From: Aphrophora alni
Taxonomy: Eukaryota; Arthropoda; Insecta; Hemiptera; Aphrophoridae
DNA length: 64,000 nt
NCBI GenBank assembly: GCA_963513935.1
Contig: OY740768.1
Location: forward strand, 463,904-527,903
Reading direction: 5' to 3'
This document shows positions 49,303 through 60,659 of this stretch, in pieces. The position numbers and the translations under genes are program-made. How positions within the stretch are numbered: position 1 is the first letter of the stretch; each line of letters opens with the position of its first letter. Under the pieces are notes generated by a model that ran no database searches, was not told where the DNA came from, and was given only the letters and a program-made list of their open reading frames with translations.

Positions 49303-50889
49303 GATTTAAAATTGTATTTGTTATTTTAAAGAGGTATGTTTGGCACAATTGAAGATATAAAATCTGAAGATTTGATTTAAAATAAAATCTTAAAAACAAG
49401 TAGAATGGTGATGTATATGTATAAGTTCATGTATAAATGAAATAATAAAAGATTGTTTAACAAAATTAATTATAACTCAACTCTTTACAATTAATAACTC
49501 TTTAATATTCATTATTCTCTCATACAACTACAACAACAAAAATAGATTTGTAAAGCTAAACTAAATACAGAAAATTAAGTAATTAAATAAATATTGAGCA
49601 TACTTGCATAGCAAGCTTTTATATGTTAACTTATTCAACTTATGTTTTTTAGACTGCTTTTATTACATATCAGCAATCTAATACAAGTAGGAATTTTCAA
49701 ATAGATCAGTTACTAGATTTACTGGTTAGGGCTTCAGAAGGTTATTAGTTTGAATTCTGTTCTCATTAAACAATTTTTATACTTTATATTTTATTTAACT
49801 ATTGCTAATTTTTTTAACTACGATAAATTACTCACAGAATACAAAGAATTGACGTTAATAAACTACAAGAAACTAAACATTTATTTCATCGAATAAAACA
49901 CCAAAATAATAAACTAAATGAAATTTGTTGGGAAAAATTTATTAGTTTTATATAATGAAATGTCCTTAAAATTTGTATTTAAAACTACCATGACTTGAAA
50001 TCAATTTGTAACTATCTTGAATTTTATCTTCATGAGAAATTACTGATAAAACTGTTTAGTTATTTTATCTTCACACTTGTAAATCATGGCGTGAAGAGTT
50101 TGTCCTGCTTTAATCACAGTGCTCTTTTCGGATCAAGTTAATTATTTAATAAAGTACTAAACAAAGAAAACAAATAATGAAATAAATACATATTGTGCTC
50201 TAAAAATATATACAAAATGCTGAAAGTGTCACCTGAAGTCAGTTTGTTAAAACATACTATTAGTTTAATAAAACTCCAAAAAATATAAATTTATAAAAAT
50301 TCGATTGTGTATTTTGAATTTCCAGGGGTCCAAGGACTCAGTATGAGCAAATAAATATCTAATTTTAAATACAGAAACTCAAATCATATGATGGGTTTTG
50401 CAAAAAACGAACAATTAATAAAATTTTGTATACATTTTTGACTATATAGTTTTATCCTCGCTCCCAAAGCGACCAATATATAAAAGTACTATAAAAGACA
50501 GAACCAAAATAAAATGTCAATATTTTGAAAATCTGGACCATCATTTCTTGAAATTATGTGTGACAATCACTTTTCAGCATCCCCTTATTAATGCCCAAAT
50601 TAGTATTAAATATAATCATTTTGTGGAACAATCACGCTTGATCAAACTTAATATTTTGAATCGATAGTACCACCTGTTCTTTCTTGAGATATTGCATAAT
50701 AAGAATCAAAAGGTAAATACATATATCATTCTAGAAAATAGCCTACGTGTTCTCAGAGGTTCGAACAATCAAAATTTTACACCATCCCAATACTGGGCTT
50801 ACTATTTAATTTTAAAACAAACCAGAGATAATCATACACTGTTTTTCATTCATATATTTATAAAAAACTAGTTAAATTAAAAACAACAA
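49303..50889. other. AT-rich DNA, no gene; one tRNA-like box pair
   Basis: Near 49716-49731 ttactggttagggc resembles an A box, and near 49752-49761 gtttgaattc resembles a B box. This is a possible second SINE head in the same orientation as that at 40.0 kb. No coding exon seen. The protease 3' end follows on the right. Confidence 0.35.
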
Positions 50890-50895
50890 TTTATT
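50890..50895 (-). terminator. Poly(A) signal of the CLIP protease
   Basis: AATAAA on the minus strand about 28 bases after the stop codon at 50925-50923. No better signal lies closer. Confidence 0.6.
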
Positions 50896-50922
50896 GACAG
50901 ATTTTAATAAAAGTGACTATGA

Positions 50923-51081
50923 TTAGTTAAGATTAGGAACTATCCAGTCCATGAACTCGTAGACGTTTGAGTAAACTCCTGGATAGCCAGGTTCGGCACA
51001 TTTATATCCATATGACACTACACCAATTAGGAAATAGTTACTTTTCCCACGCGGTAACATTAAAGGTCCACCTGAATCACC
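50923..51081 (-). CDS. CLIP protease last exon (catalytic Ser)
   Basis: The acceptor ctgtgtag precedes 51081 and the stop TAA is at 50925-50923. The exon encodes [20 protein letters not shown] and, further on, [13 protein letters not shown] and a final DWIVPNLN. It holds the nucleophile Ser and the 214-228 specificity loop, with G at both pocket positions (216 and 226 by chymotrypsin numbering) and Pro at 225. It starts in phase 0. Confidence 0.92.
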   Translation of the reverse strand, partial: GDSGGPLMLPRGKSNYFLIGVVSYGYKCAEPGYPGVYSNVYEFMDWIVPNLN

Positions 51082-54000
51082 CTACACAGAAATACATAAT
51101 TTGTGTGAATATCTACATCATGAATTAAAATGTTCAGATTAATTATAACTTTATATTATTAGTTAATTTTTATTTATGCATAAATTATTTTTCATAGAAC
51201 ATATTATTTATAAAGAACAACTAAATTTGCATATAAATTTGTCTACTAAAAAAGCATTTGATTTAAAACTATATCTAAGAATTAATTATTTACATGCACA
51301 TAAGCCTTATGAACACCATTCTGTTATTTAAAATTTCTAAAGGGTAAATTTTAATTATTATAATCAGTTGGAAATATGATTTCCACAACTATGAAATCTG
51401 TACCAATCTAACAATTTGACACAATTTTTATACTATGTATTTAAATTCAACATTACAAATTATTGGACAAGTTAATTAATCAGAAATGTGTGTAGAGGAT
51501 TATTAACCTAACTACTTAACCTAAATGTTAGTAAAATGCTTATTTCCCTTCACAACTTATGACACAAGTTACAAATTATAATTAATTATCCCACCATATG
51601 ATTGCTTGCTATTCGTCGTATTGTAACACCGAGCTACTGTATTGTATACATTTAAACTGGTGTATAGATACGAAAGAAAAGAAAGCTTTATCAAAACAAT
51701 ATGAAAACTAACCTCTAAAATGATTCTAGATCAGAGCAGCCATCATTGTCGTTCCTCACTTCCTTCGAGATAACTGTAAGATTCTATAGTGGGATTGAAT
51801 TATAATTGACTCGTTATGTAAGATAGGTTTTACTATTAGAAGAATATGATTATTACTAAAAAATAAATGATATTTGTTTAAATATCAGGAAGGATTTTTG
51901 GTGCTCTCTTTTAATCTGTAGACTTCTCAATAATTACTGTTGTGTACTGTTTATTACAATAAGCAATATAAAGGATCTTCATAATATTTTAATGCCAATA
52001 TTGGGAAATAAACAAATTCACAAAATACAGCAAAAGAAATGGAATACCAGTGCAATGAGTTATTATTAACTAATAAAATCAAAGCTGTTGTGAAGGCTAT
52101 AATTGTAATGTCGATTAATATTTTAGGATCCTAATAAACTAACCATCTTTCTGTTTTAAACATTTACACCACAGTATTAACTTTATAAAAAGATATAGCA
52201 TCTTGTATGATATTGGCTTTATTATTGTTTGAAATGTGTAAAGTAAATAGTATTTTAACGCTTACTTGGCAAGCATCTTTTCCTGTTTCTCCTGCACAGA
52301 TTATCGTGTTGTCAATGACAGCTTTAGCTTGGTTCTTGAAAGCTTCTTTACATCCTGGTAAATCTGTTATGTCAATCTGAACTTCTTGGAGAAGGGAAGA
52401 AGTTGGTCCTCCTGGTAAAAAAATATAGACGATTTGTCAGTAAATATAAATAAATGTTAATAAGATATTCTCTATTTGATAGAGAATAACAGAATTCTAT
52501 TGTTAAATCCATAAAACAGAATTAGAACCACAAAATTTCTCTTTGTCAAATAAAATATTTGAACATAAGAATGTCTTCTTTAAAAAAATTCTGGTATGGC
52601 ATATATTATTATATTTTATAGCTAACTTAGTCCTTTTACTTAAACTAGAGGGAACAATCCATGTGTTCAAACATCTTTAACTTTCCTAAATTTATTAAAT
52701 AAGAAAAATAATTTCAATACTTACTGAACTCTTTAGCTCCCCAGCCAGCTATATAAGGAGCATATCCTACAAGATCTACTCCTTGGAAATCTGATGGAGT
52801 AGGTAGACAAATTGGACGTATTAAATCTAAAAAGAATAAAAAAAACAAATCAATAAATTTATTAACTTAGAAGTAGTCTTTGTTTCTCTCTCAATGAACA
52901 ACTTTTAAAGTGCTAATTTTTTTTTTTATTATATTGGACTTAGAGAGAAATTTAAATTAGCTATTTCAATTATCTAGCATATGAAAATAATTATTGGATT
53001 TTAATGTAACAGCAGATATTTCTTGTTGAAACTCCATATTCAAGGATTAAATAAAGCAATAAAGCTAAAGTTTCAAAATTATTTTAATAATATAAATGAG
53101 CTACAATTGTTTCACCTTGTAGCATTATAGGGCAACTATCAGTTAAAACTTTAGCTTTATTGCTTTATTTAATCCTTGAATAATTATTGGCACACAATAT
53201 GATGAGGTATTATTCAGTTTTAAAGCGTTGCATCTATGCACCATAAGTTGCATACCTTCCAATAGCAGGCGTTCTGCCGTTTCAATAATGGAGTGCTGTC
53301 ACTTTTTTCCACACTAAATCCGGTCTACATCTTAAATTTGATTTCTGTACTAAAGACAAAGTTACAAGACATTGCAAAGTCCACTTCAAGGGTCATTTTA
53401 ACTAAAGTCTCTATGCTTAAAAAGGAGCCAGAAAAAACAGGAAGCGTTTACTGAAAAGGAATAAATTTTCTCATGTTAAATTACTGCGTAAAATCAATGA
53501 ATAAGCAGGTAGTTAAAAAATCCAGAGACCTGTATAAGAAGAACTATCAATTTCCATAAAAATCATTCATCGCATAGTAATTCTAATTTATAGGTTATAA
53601 AGACCTAAATTTCATAATCACAATGTCAAAACAATCATTGGGTTCCAACATTTTTAAACTTGTGAAGCCAAATACTAGGTTTCATCATCAGCCACACAAT
53701 ATGAATATGTTTAATAACTTTGACTAACTCTATTCAGTACACAAATCTCAGAGAGTTATTTTATTTTAATTACAATGTCAATGTAGCAAGTGACTGTATA
53801 TGTCAATCAAAATTTTCGATTTGTCAATGACTGGTGGGTTTTGACCTGTATTCTTTCGACTTCACATGTCATTAACACAAAACCTATTATAGATTTTGAT
53901 GAATTTAATTAGAAACTAATGACAACATTGACAAGGAACTGTCATATACACTAGAAATAACACAAAAACACTAAAACTACAAATAATGCTTTCTGTACTG

Positions 54001-57000
54001 CAGTAATTACTTAACTATAACTAAAAGTGGAGAAAGAAATATTGTCTACACACAGTAACAGGTTTATAGATTGAAAAGCATGTTGAAGTAATTCATATTT
54101 TTACTCCGTTTAATTTGGCATTGCCTAGTTTTATAAAAAAATCAAAAATTTGGATCCACATACAAGGTCTTACCTGCAACATCTAGAACTGTGCAGACAA
54201 AACATGGGATAAATAGTTGTATCGAGTGGCCATTACACAAGAGTTTATCATTTAATGATTTAAAGGACTTTTTGAAAATGATAGGCTAGGATATTCAATA
54301 TGTTATACGAAAATATAGAAGTAATACTCAATGTATCTAATAATTAAAAGAACACTGAATTTAAATAAACTTAACTAAAATTTCACTTAAAGACTCGTAA
54401 TCACAAATTTACTATTTATGTATGAAATATCTCTGGAGATGTTAGCCTAGACAATTGTAAAAAAACATGATGTAGGAATCCAAGAAAGCTTCGTAATAAT
54501 TTGTGGGGATAAAGGCAAGATGTAAATGTGTAATTAAACACAATAAGTGTAACAATTTAGATTTTAGTGTTAAATAAGATTAATTAAATAAGTATAAACT
54601 CAAATTAAAGTGAAATAATAAAAGTAAGTGAAATACAACTATTTAATAACATGTAAAGACGAGAAGTGAGATTATTTATGTAATGGTGGCCATGATAGAT
54701 ATGTACAAATGTTGTAATGTAGCAGGAACACATAGGAAACATTTGGGAGCAATGTGATTGGTTTAAATAAAACAAAAAATAAAATATTAAATAAATAAAT
54801 AGTTATAGATTTAAATTGTGTAATAGAGTTAAATATAAAAAAATGTAATGGAATTATAAAATAATGTGTTCTGATTGGATTAAAAAGAAAAGGGTACATT
54901 GTGTTACTGTATCCATTCAGCATGATAATTACAAGAGGTTATTAAAAAAACCGAAGCAGCTTCACATTTGAAAGGATGCAACATTTACAAAATGGTCGAC
55001 GAGAGAAAATGACGCCAAGTCTCCAATGCTAAAAAAAAAGTGTTTTTTAGGAAATATATAATATGAAGATACTAGAGTTTGTAAGAAGAGTCAATAGTTT
55101 AAATTTCATTAAATATCCATCAGAGAATAAAAATTTCCAGTATTAAAAGCGTATTTCCACATGTCCTCCACTGTAACAATACTTACTAGAAAATGATACA
55201 CTCTTTTGAAGCTTAACAATTGCAATATCGTTCACATTGTTAGATGGTTTATAGTTAGTGTGTGGAATAGTCCTTTCTAACCTAATGATACGTCCTAACC
55301 TAACCTAACAATACTTACTAGAAAATGATACACTCTTTTGAAGCTTAACAATTGCAATATCGTTCACTTTGTTAGATGGTTTATAGTTAGTGTGTGGAAT
55401 AGTCTTTTCTACTCTCACATCCAATGGTGATGCACCGTCATCAACATCATCATCTAGATCTAGATCTCCTAATCTCACTATATACCTAAACAAAAGGAAT
55501 GTTTCAGTTAATAACAATTAATGCAAAAAAGGTTTTGTATATTACAATTTACTTTTTAACTCTATATATAGAGTATGCCTATTTATGTTAGGGAAAAATT
55601 GTTATTGTGTCTTATGGCTAATCGGAATTCCAGCCTATCAGTTTTCTGCCATTTAAATATAATGGAGAAAAATTGATGTAGGAATTTTTGTGTGTATGTT
55701 ACTACAAAGTGTCTTTCCATATTTTCAGAAACTGGAAGATCGATTTTGTTAAAAAACAATTTGAACTCCCAATTTACAGTAACAAAAATTTTACTATTTT
55801 TTTAATTGGTGAAAATGGTTTTGATCAAATATTGTCTTAAATGTAGCAGCTAAAAATTTTAACAAAACCTATTGGTTGACATCTTCCGAAAATTGCCAGT
55901 TCTAGAGTTATCATTAATTACAAGTGTTTTAGCCCTGTAATCATTGTTTTATTAATCTTAGTTTCTAACAATACAACGGAACCGGTCCCAACACAGAGCC
56001 CTGAGGTACTCCATACTTTACAAACCTTACACCTGAATCGACTCCATCATCAACCACTTTCCTTTTTTCTGTAAGGCATGATCTGAAGAATTAAAGTTCA
56101 AGACCTGCAATGGCATAATAAACATTAAGCCTTTCTACTAATGGAAAATCAAATTATTAATGAAGTGTATTTATCCACTCATTTTGTATATTTTTCAATC
56201 TTCTTCTTCTTCTTCTTCTTCTTCTTCTTCTTCTTCTTCTTCTTCTTCTTCTTCTTCTTCTTCTTCTTCTTCTTCTCTAATGACATTGCAGCCCAAATCA
56301 AGCCTTAGGATCATTAATTTTCTGTGTCCATTTATCATGGTTTCTGACCTTCTCTTCTAGTTCCTAATACTAACTCGGATCCATCTCCTCCCATACTATC
56401 TACTATCTTCCCTTCTCAATCTTCATTTTTCTAACTTTTTTTTTTTAACTTGGATGTCCAGTTAATATCTTCTTTGGGATCCATATACTATTCAGCATCC
56501 TTTGAACATATCCTGCCCAACTCAGGTTCTTTAACTTCATTTATTCTCAAACATCAATCACAAACTGTTTGTCTAAATTACCAAAACATTTTTAGTTACA
56601 AAGTGGGGTAAGTGTCCTAAGGTATGATTATACTCTGGCAAAATCACATAAAAGTTGAGAGTTGAAAAATAAGGTGTGACAAAGTACAAATATTTGTATT
56701 AGTGGTCCTGTTTTGATGATTAGTAATAATATTTATACATTTCAGATTGCTATCAGATGTAGTCATTTAATAACGTGATAGTTAATTATATTGTTTTTAT
56801 ACACAAATGATGGCAGATTTATAAAGAAACAATAATAAATTAACCATCTCTCATTAAAAAGAAAAAAAGAAATTGAACCCAGAAGTATACTTTTGAGAAA
56901 ACAATATAGATACATTCATTTGTGACTCGTTATTCAAAGCCGGTTTAACTAATCTTTCTAGCACAATGTACTTTTATTTTGTCCCATCCAATACAATTTG

Positions 57001-60000
57001 TCTAAAAAACATGTTAGTGTATTTGGTTTTGAACTATAAAATGTAAATAAAAATTTTCTACTTACAGCGTCTTATCTCCTGTTCCTAAGACACAATGTCC
57101 TGCAGTAATGACATGTCTATCTGTCACCAGAGCTCCTCCACACAACCATTCAGGTCCTGGGTTAAGATTAGACCTGTAGCCAAGAGCGGCCATCCATGGC
57201 CAACCTCCTGAACAACACAAAAAAAATCTTGGTTTATAAATGGTTTGCTTTTAATTAGGACACCTTATGTAGAGCAAAAATGTAAACATAACTGTTTTTT
57301 CTGCATAATAAACTAGTCTAAAATACAAAACAAAAACTTAAAAAGGGTGCATGGTGGTGAGTGTTTGTACATACAGTAGTGTGATATTGCTAAACAAACT
57401 ATGTCTGATGTGAAATATAGTTTAAATATTTTTTCCCCTTTAGTTTAGACTGATTTATAGTTATTTTTTATGTAAAATAAAGGTGTTTCGCTGCTTTACA
57501 CATTATTTTATTGTACCATTTTCCGTATAATTTACAAGGGCTGATTTGTAAGAGAGCCTTTGACAAGAATGGTGCTCAAATCACAAGTTTTATAAATTCA
57601 AAGAGTGAACAGTTGACCACTACATTAACAAGATGTGGCTATATTATCCCAACTTTATTTTATATTATTTTCGACCTGTACTGCAGTACCAAACATTTTA
57701 TGTTTATTTATTTTTGTGAAATGTGTATCAGTGTGTTGTGTAAACGTGTTGTTTCATCTGATGATGGTATATGTTATATCGAAACAGCTGTTATGAAATA
57801 TTAATAAATACTAAACACAAGATTGCTAAGAAGTAAGTAATTTAGTAATAAACACAAGTTCTATTTTACATTTGATATTTACCATCTTATTTAGGTATAT
57901 ACATGAACATTCTCTAATAGATAATGTTTGACAATGATGAAAATAAGATAAGTTTTTGTTTCTTTGTTGCAAAGGACAAAAATAAATTTCTTTGCTGATA
58001 ATCCACTCCTTTTTGTGTAGAAAACCCATTAAATAAACTGCATAGAAGATAAAAAAAGGTTACAGAAAAACTCCTCCAACACATGGAATCTTCTATAAGT
58101 GGTTCACTATATTCAATTGTGGCCTATCAAGCATGAATAATGAGAAGACAGAACTTCCAAATGAGGTCATAACTGAAGTAATGGTGATATCCATAATGTG
58201 TAGAGTGATCATCGAGTGAAGATAGATAAGATGGCAAACATCTCAGATGAACATGTTTTTATTATCAAGCTGTATGAACGTTTGGGTATGACGAAACTAT
58301 TGACAAAATAGTTGCTTACAGTTAAATTAAATGAAAATTAAGTGTCCATTTTGGAGCAGTTTTTGGACATGTTCAAGCGCTGAGTTTTTGAGGCTTTGTG
58401 TAACTCTTCGAAACAAGAAACATGGAACTATTACTAAACTCAAGAAAAGAAGAGTGGATTTCTCCTGGAGTGGATCTTTCATGGGTCGAAAGATCTTGAC
58501 TAAATTTTCTGGAATAGCACAATTTTCATCCACTATCAGAAAAAAGAAAAAAACACTATAGGACAGTGTTATGTGTTTGCTTTAACAATAAAGGTAATAA
58601 ATTTTGACCAGGGTTTCACCAAAACATTTTTTAAATAACGTTTTGGTCATACTTAAAAAATTGATTCAAATTTCAGTAAACCATAGACAATATTTAACAG
58701 TAAAAACTATATTTTAAGTGTGATTCAACCATTTGACTATAAAGACATAAAATTTTTAAAAAAATTAAAATGTAGGTATCTATAAATCTTCATCCATTTA
58801 TATGTCGATAAATAGCTTTTATGTGATTAAAATTTTAAATTAATATACATTTTCAAATTAAACAAATCCTTATAATTTTTTTTTTATTATGTGATCACAG
58901 TAAAAAAAAAGGATACTCAACAGTTCAAGTGCAACCAGAGAATCAAAAAGGATAGGTCAAGTTCAAAGGACAAACAACAAATTATATGGGATTAAGAAGA
59001 CTCGACTGAGGTCCTTAGGTCAAGGTGAATTGTAAAACCCAAGGAAACAAGACTGCTCTATTATTATACTGCACTGTTGAGTGCAGTATAATATTACTAA
59101 CTGCTAACCCCCAAATAGTCTCTCATAGCAAACAGATGGTCTATAAAACATTGCACTCTCTTTGTTACAACCTGCTCTGGTTCTATTTCAAATAAAGAAA
59201 ACAATTGAATTTTGTTGAAATTAACCTTTGCTATAATTATATAGAATGAGCTAAATTTTAGGTACGTACAGATATCTCAAAAATCCATTAATGTTTTTTT
59301 TTCTTCTTAAAATAGGCCTAGATCAAAAATACATTGAAATATATTTTGCATTATTCCTCCCTCTACCCCACGATTTAGAGCGGTTAAAATTAAACATTTT
59401 ATTAAATAGATTACCTTGTTGTATTTATAATAAATATTCGACTCTTTTGGTTCTGCATTTTTGTAATTTGCTAAGTGGTTGTTTATCGTATTGTGTAGCA
59501 TCTCAGAAGGATATTTTTCCGCTTCATGTAAGTCAAAGCTTAACAGATAAACTTCTTTGGGGGATAGACTAGTTCTGTTGATTTACTTAAACACTGGTCT
59601 TACGATAAAACATTTCGACGTCATTGTTGTCATCATCAGTGAATCAATACCTAGTACTAACATATTATAAATAATATCCATGGTCACTTTTAGTCCGTTA
59701 GTTTTTACGTGAAACTTACCTTGCATTTTTAGCTGATAATATGTCAAACTATTGACGATAATTAAATGTTACAATTTTAAATAAGTGCAATTTAAATATT
59801 TAAAGGAGCTAAAACCTCCACAAGTAAAACTCATTCTACTAGCACAATATTGTGTTAACTTTTTGAGTATTAAATGCTTTAAAAGTTACAAATTTGTTAT
59901 TTCATTTACATTAAATTGAATGCAGTTCAATAAACTTCATTATATATGCACAGTATGTAGTTTACAATATTGATTTTACATACAAAATTAAAATTATTTA

Positions 60001-60652
60001 GTCTAGTTCTATTAATAACGTTTTTTTTAATAGCCCCCTCCCCCAATTTAATTTGAAAGGTCAGGTGATCTTACTGACCATTATTTATCTATTCACCATT
60101 TTTGAAAAGTGTGATTTAGAAGATTGCATACCTTTACCACGTTATGAGGGAGTGGTCCATCTTGAGTGTCCATTATATATAACATATAATTTTAAACATC
60201 AAATTGTAAATATTTTCAGGTAAGTAACATATTTAATTATTTTTCCTAATTTTTGAGAAACTTTATTTTATTTTTCTCCACTATGCACTATGCAGATAGT
60301 TATTTTATTATTACTGAGTATAACTCACCCAGGGAAGCGGATTGGCCTCCAACAACTCGGATATGAAAAACATCAGATTTTCCGCAAACATCCAGTCCTG
60401 GAAGATTTTGAGATCTTCTATCGATTGTAGTATTAGGAGTTATGGTTGGTTTGTTTGTAACAACTGAAGTCTTAAGACAGCAAACAATAGGATCACGGTT
60501 AACATAGCCACAAGTCGATCTCCGCAGATAATCTGCTGATCCTGGCTGACGACTTTTCAATAAATTCAGAAGTTCAGGACATTGTCTGACATTTTTACAT
60601 GTTCCATCCTGACCTCTCGGTGTTTTGCATGGATCATTTTCACTTAGGGCAC
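50923..60652 (-). CDS. CLIP-domain trypsin-like serine protease, 5' end missing
   Basis: Six exons join in phase: 60652-60329, 57207-57066, 55485-55319, 52826-52725, 52411-52266, 51081-50923, giving 345 full residues. Numbered from the first complete codon, a CLIP domain has Cys at 8, 18, 24, 47, 57 and 58, with 22 residues between the third and fourth, a spacing I associate with group-2 CLIPs. A linker (59-88) leads to the cleavage site HIR/VVGG (98/99). The S1 domain has H145 (TAGHC), D197 (NDIAIVKL) and S296 (CQGDSGGP). D290 six residues before the Ser predicts trypsin-like cleavage after Arg/Lys. TAGHC replaces the usual TAAHC. Cys89 and Cys217 can link light and heavy chains. The text [15 protein letters not shown] resembles insect venom-serine-protease and prophenoloxidase-activating proteins. 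Expected role: a secreted zymogen in a haemolymph cascade. The signal-peptide exon must lie upstream, probably beyond the satellite at 61.15 kb. Confidence 0.92.
52266..52411 (-). CDS. CLIP protease exon 5
   Basis: Acceptor ttttaccag, donor TGCCAA/GTAAGC. The exon encodes [20 protein letters not shown] through [13 protein letters not shown], including the Asp that sets trypsin specificity. It opens in phase 1 and closes in phase 0. Confidence 0.92.
52725..52826 (-). CDS. CLIP protease exon 4
   Basis: Acceptor ttttttag, donor GTTCA/GTAAGT. The exon encodes [15 protein letters not shown] and [10 protein letters not shown]. The Cys in PICLP is the expected partner of the light-chain Cys just before the activation site. 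Confidence 0.92.
53038..53181. repeat. Intronic hairpin, perfect 36-bp arms
   Basis: Arm 53038-53073 (attcaaggattaaataaagc...) is the exact reverse complement of arm 53146-53181, with 72 bases between. It lies in the intron between the exons for the catalytic Asp and for PICLP. It could fold in the pre-mRNA. No coding content. Confidence 0.8.
54180..55174. other. Intron DNA, nothing recognised
   Basis: Part of the long intron of the protease gene. The 83-codon minus-strand frame at 54672-54923 is Phe/Tyr/Ile-rich without a domain. Confidence 0.5.
55175..55279 (-). pseudogene. Partial duplicate of the catalytic-Asp exon
   Basis: This 105-base segment matches 55307-55411 with only two differences seen, offset by 132 bases. 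It carries the 3' two thirds of exon 3 plus its donor. The frame stays open and reads [20 protein letters not shown], with two amino acid changes from the full exon (Lys to Arg, Lys to Asn), and keeps the catalytic Asp. It lacks the exon's 5' part and original acceptor. Including it would duplicate the Asp segment, so it is probably an unused duplicate. Confidence 0.75.
55281..55311. repeat. Telomere-like (CCTAA)n tract
   Basis: Between the two exon copies lie ctaacctaatg and then cctaacctaacctaac, i.e. three consecutive TTAGG units on the minus strand plus a partial one. TTAGG is the usual insect telomere repeat. It sits exactly at the duplication junction. Confidence 0.6.
55319..55485 (-). 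CDS. CLIP protease exon 3 (catalytic Asp)
   Basis: Acceptor ttttgtttag before 55485, donor TTTCTA/GTAAGT after 55319. The exon encodes [20 protein letters not shown] and [16 protein letters not shown], with an acidic DLDDDVDD loop, where family members often have a shorter DDD-type loop. It is 167 bases, phase 2 to phase 1. A partial copy lies just downstream at 55175-55279. Confidence 0.92.
55975..56100 (-). pseudogene. LINE reverse transcriptase fragment in an intron
   Basis: On the minus strand the frame reads [16 protein letters not shown], then [14 protein letters not shown], and stops at 55977-55975. '[11 protein letters not shown]' is the hallmark of non-LTR retrotransposon polymerases (Jockey/R1-like groups), preceded as usual by 'L..R.Q.V'. 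Only this core piece remains, in the same strand as the host gene, inside the intron between exons 2 and 3. Confidence 0.8.
56199..56277. repeat. (CTT)n microsatellite
   Basis: An uninterrupted CTT/TTC run of about 78 bases in an intron. It makes a poly-Ser frame on the plus strand that is not a gene. Confidence 0.95.
57066..57207 (-). CDS. CLIP protease exon 2 (catalytic His)
   Basis: Acceptor ttgttcag before 57207, donor ACGCT/GTAAGT after 57066. The exon encodes [38 protein letters not shown] and VLGTGDKT. The catalytic His lies in TAGHC. Confidence 0.92.
57758..57785 (+). ncRNA. Hammerhead-like core sequence
   Basis: CTGATGA (57758-57764), then T, a weak stem (ggtat / atatc around a five-base loop), then GAAAC (57781-57785). 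This order equals the conserved core of hammerhead ribozymes. The extra U before the stem is shared with the other two loci in this window. An aataaa at about 57804 follows. Outer stems were not verified, so it may be a retroelement tail with a dead ribozyme. Confidence 0.35.
58030..59061. other. Intron DNA, nothing recognised
   Basis: Part of the large intron between exons 1 and 2. The frames at 58327-58561 on both strands show no domain. Confidence 0.5.
59062..59093. repeat. Short perfect hairpin (14-bp stem)
   Basis: tattatactgcact and its exact inverse flank a four-base loop, gttg. It lies in the intron between exons 1 and 2 and on the minus strand would be transcribed as part of the pre-mRNA. 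Confidence 0.7.
59613..59639 (-). ncRNA. Hammerhead-like core sequence, minus strand
   Basis: On the minus strand CTGATGA (59639-59633), then T, gac ... gtc as a three-base stem, then GAAA (59616-59613). It has the same layout as the loci at 18.6-18.9 and 57.76 kb. The stem is short and the outer stems are not verified. Confidence 0.3.
60329..60652 (-). CDS. CLIP protease first visible exon (CLIP domain, activation site)
   Basis: Acceptor ctttcag before 60652, donor CCTGG/GTGAGT after 60329. The exon encodes the whole CLIP domain (from [13 protein letters not shown] to RDPIVCC), a Thr/Pro/Asn-rich linker with TITPNTT (a possible N-glycosylation site), Cys89 and the cleavage site R98/VVGG. 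The in-frame ATG just before the acceptor lies in the intron and is not taken as the start, since it would leave the protein without a signal peptide. Confidence 0.9.
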
Positions 60653-60659
60653 CTGAAAG

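Noticed and set aside
53690..53705. ctgatgatgaaacc on the minus strand as a fourth hammerhead core
   Set aside because: There is no room for a stem between CTGATGA and GAAA; it is more like the tail of a LINE-type repeat.
55305..55517. 70-codon frame starting upstream of exon 3
   Set aside because: Its first residues come from intron sequence; the true exon starts after the acceptor at 55486.
56160..56360. Frame with a long poly-Ser run
   Set aside because: It is the (CTT)n microsatellite in a protease intron.
59291..59572. 93-codon plus-strand frame
   Set aside because: No recognised domain, opposite to the host gene, inside an intron; probably chance or an unrecognised repeat.
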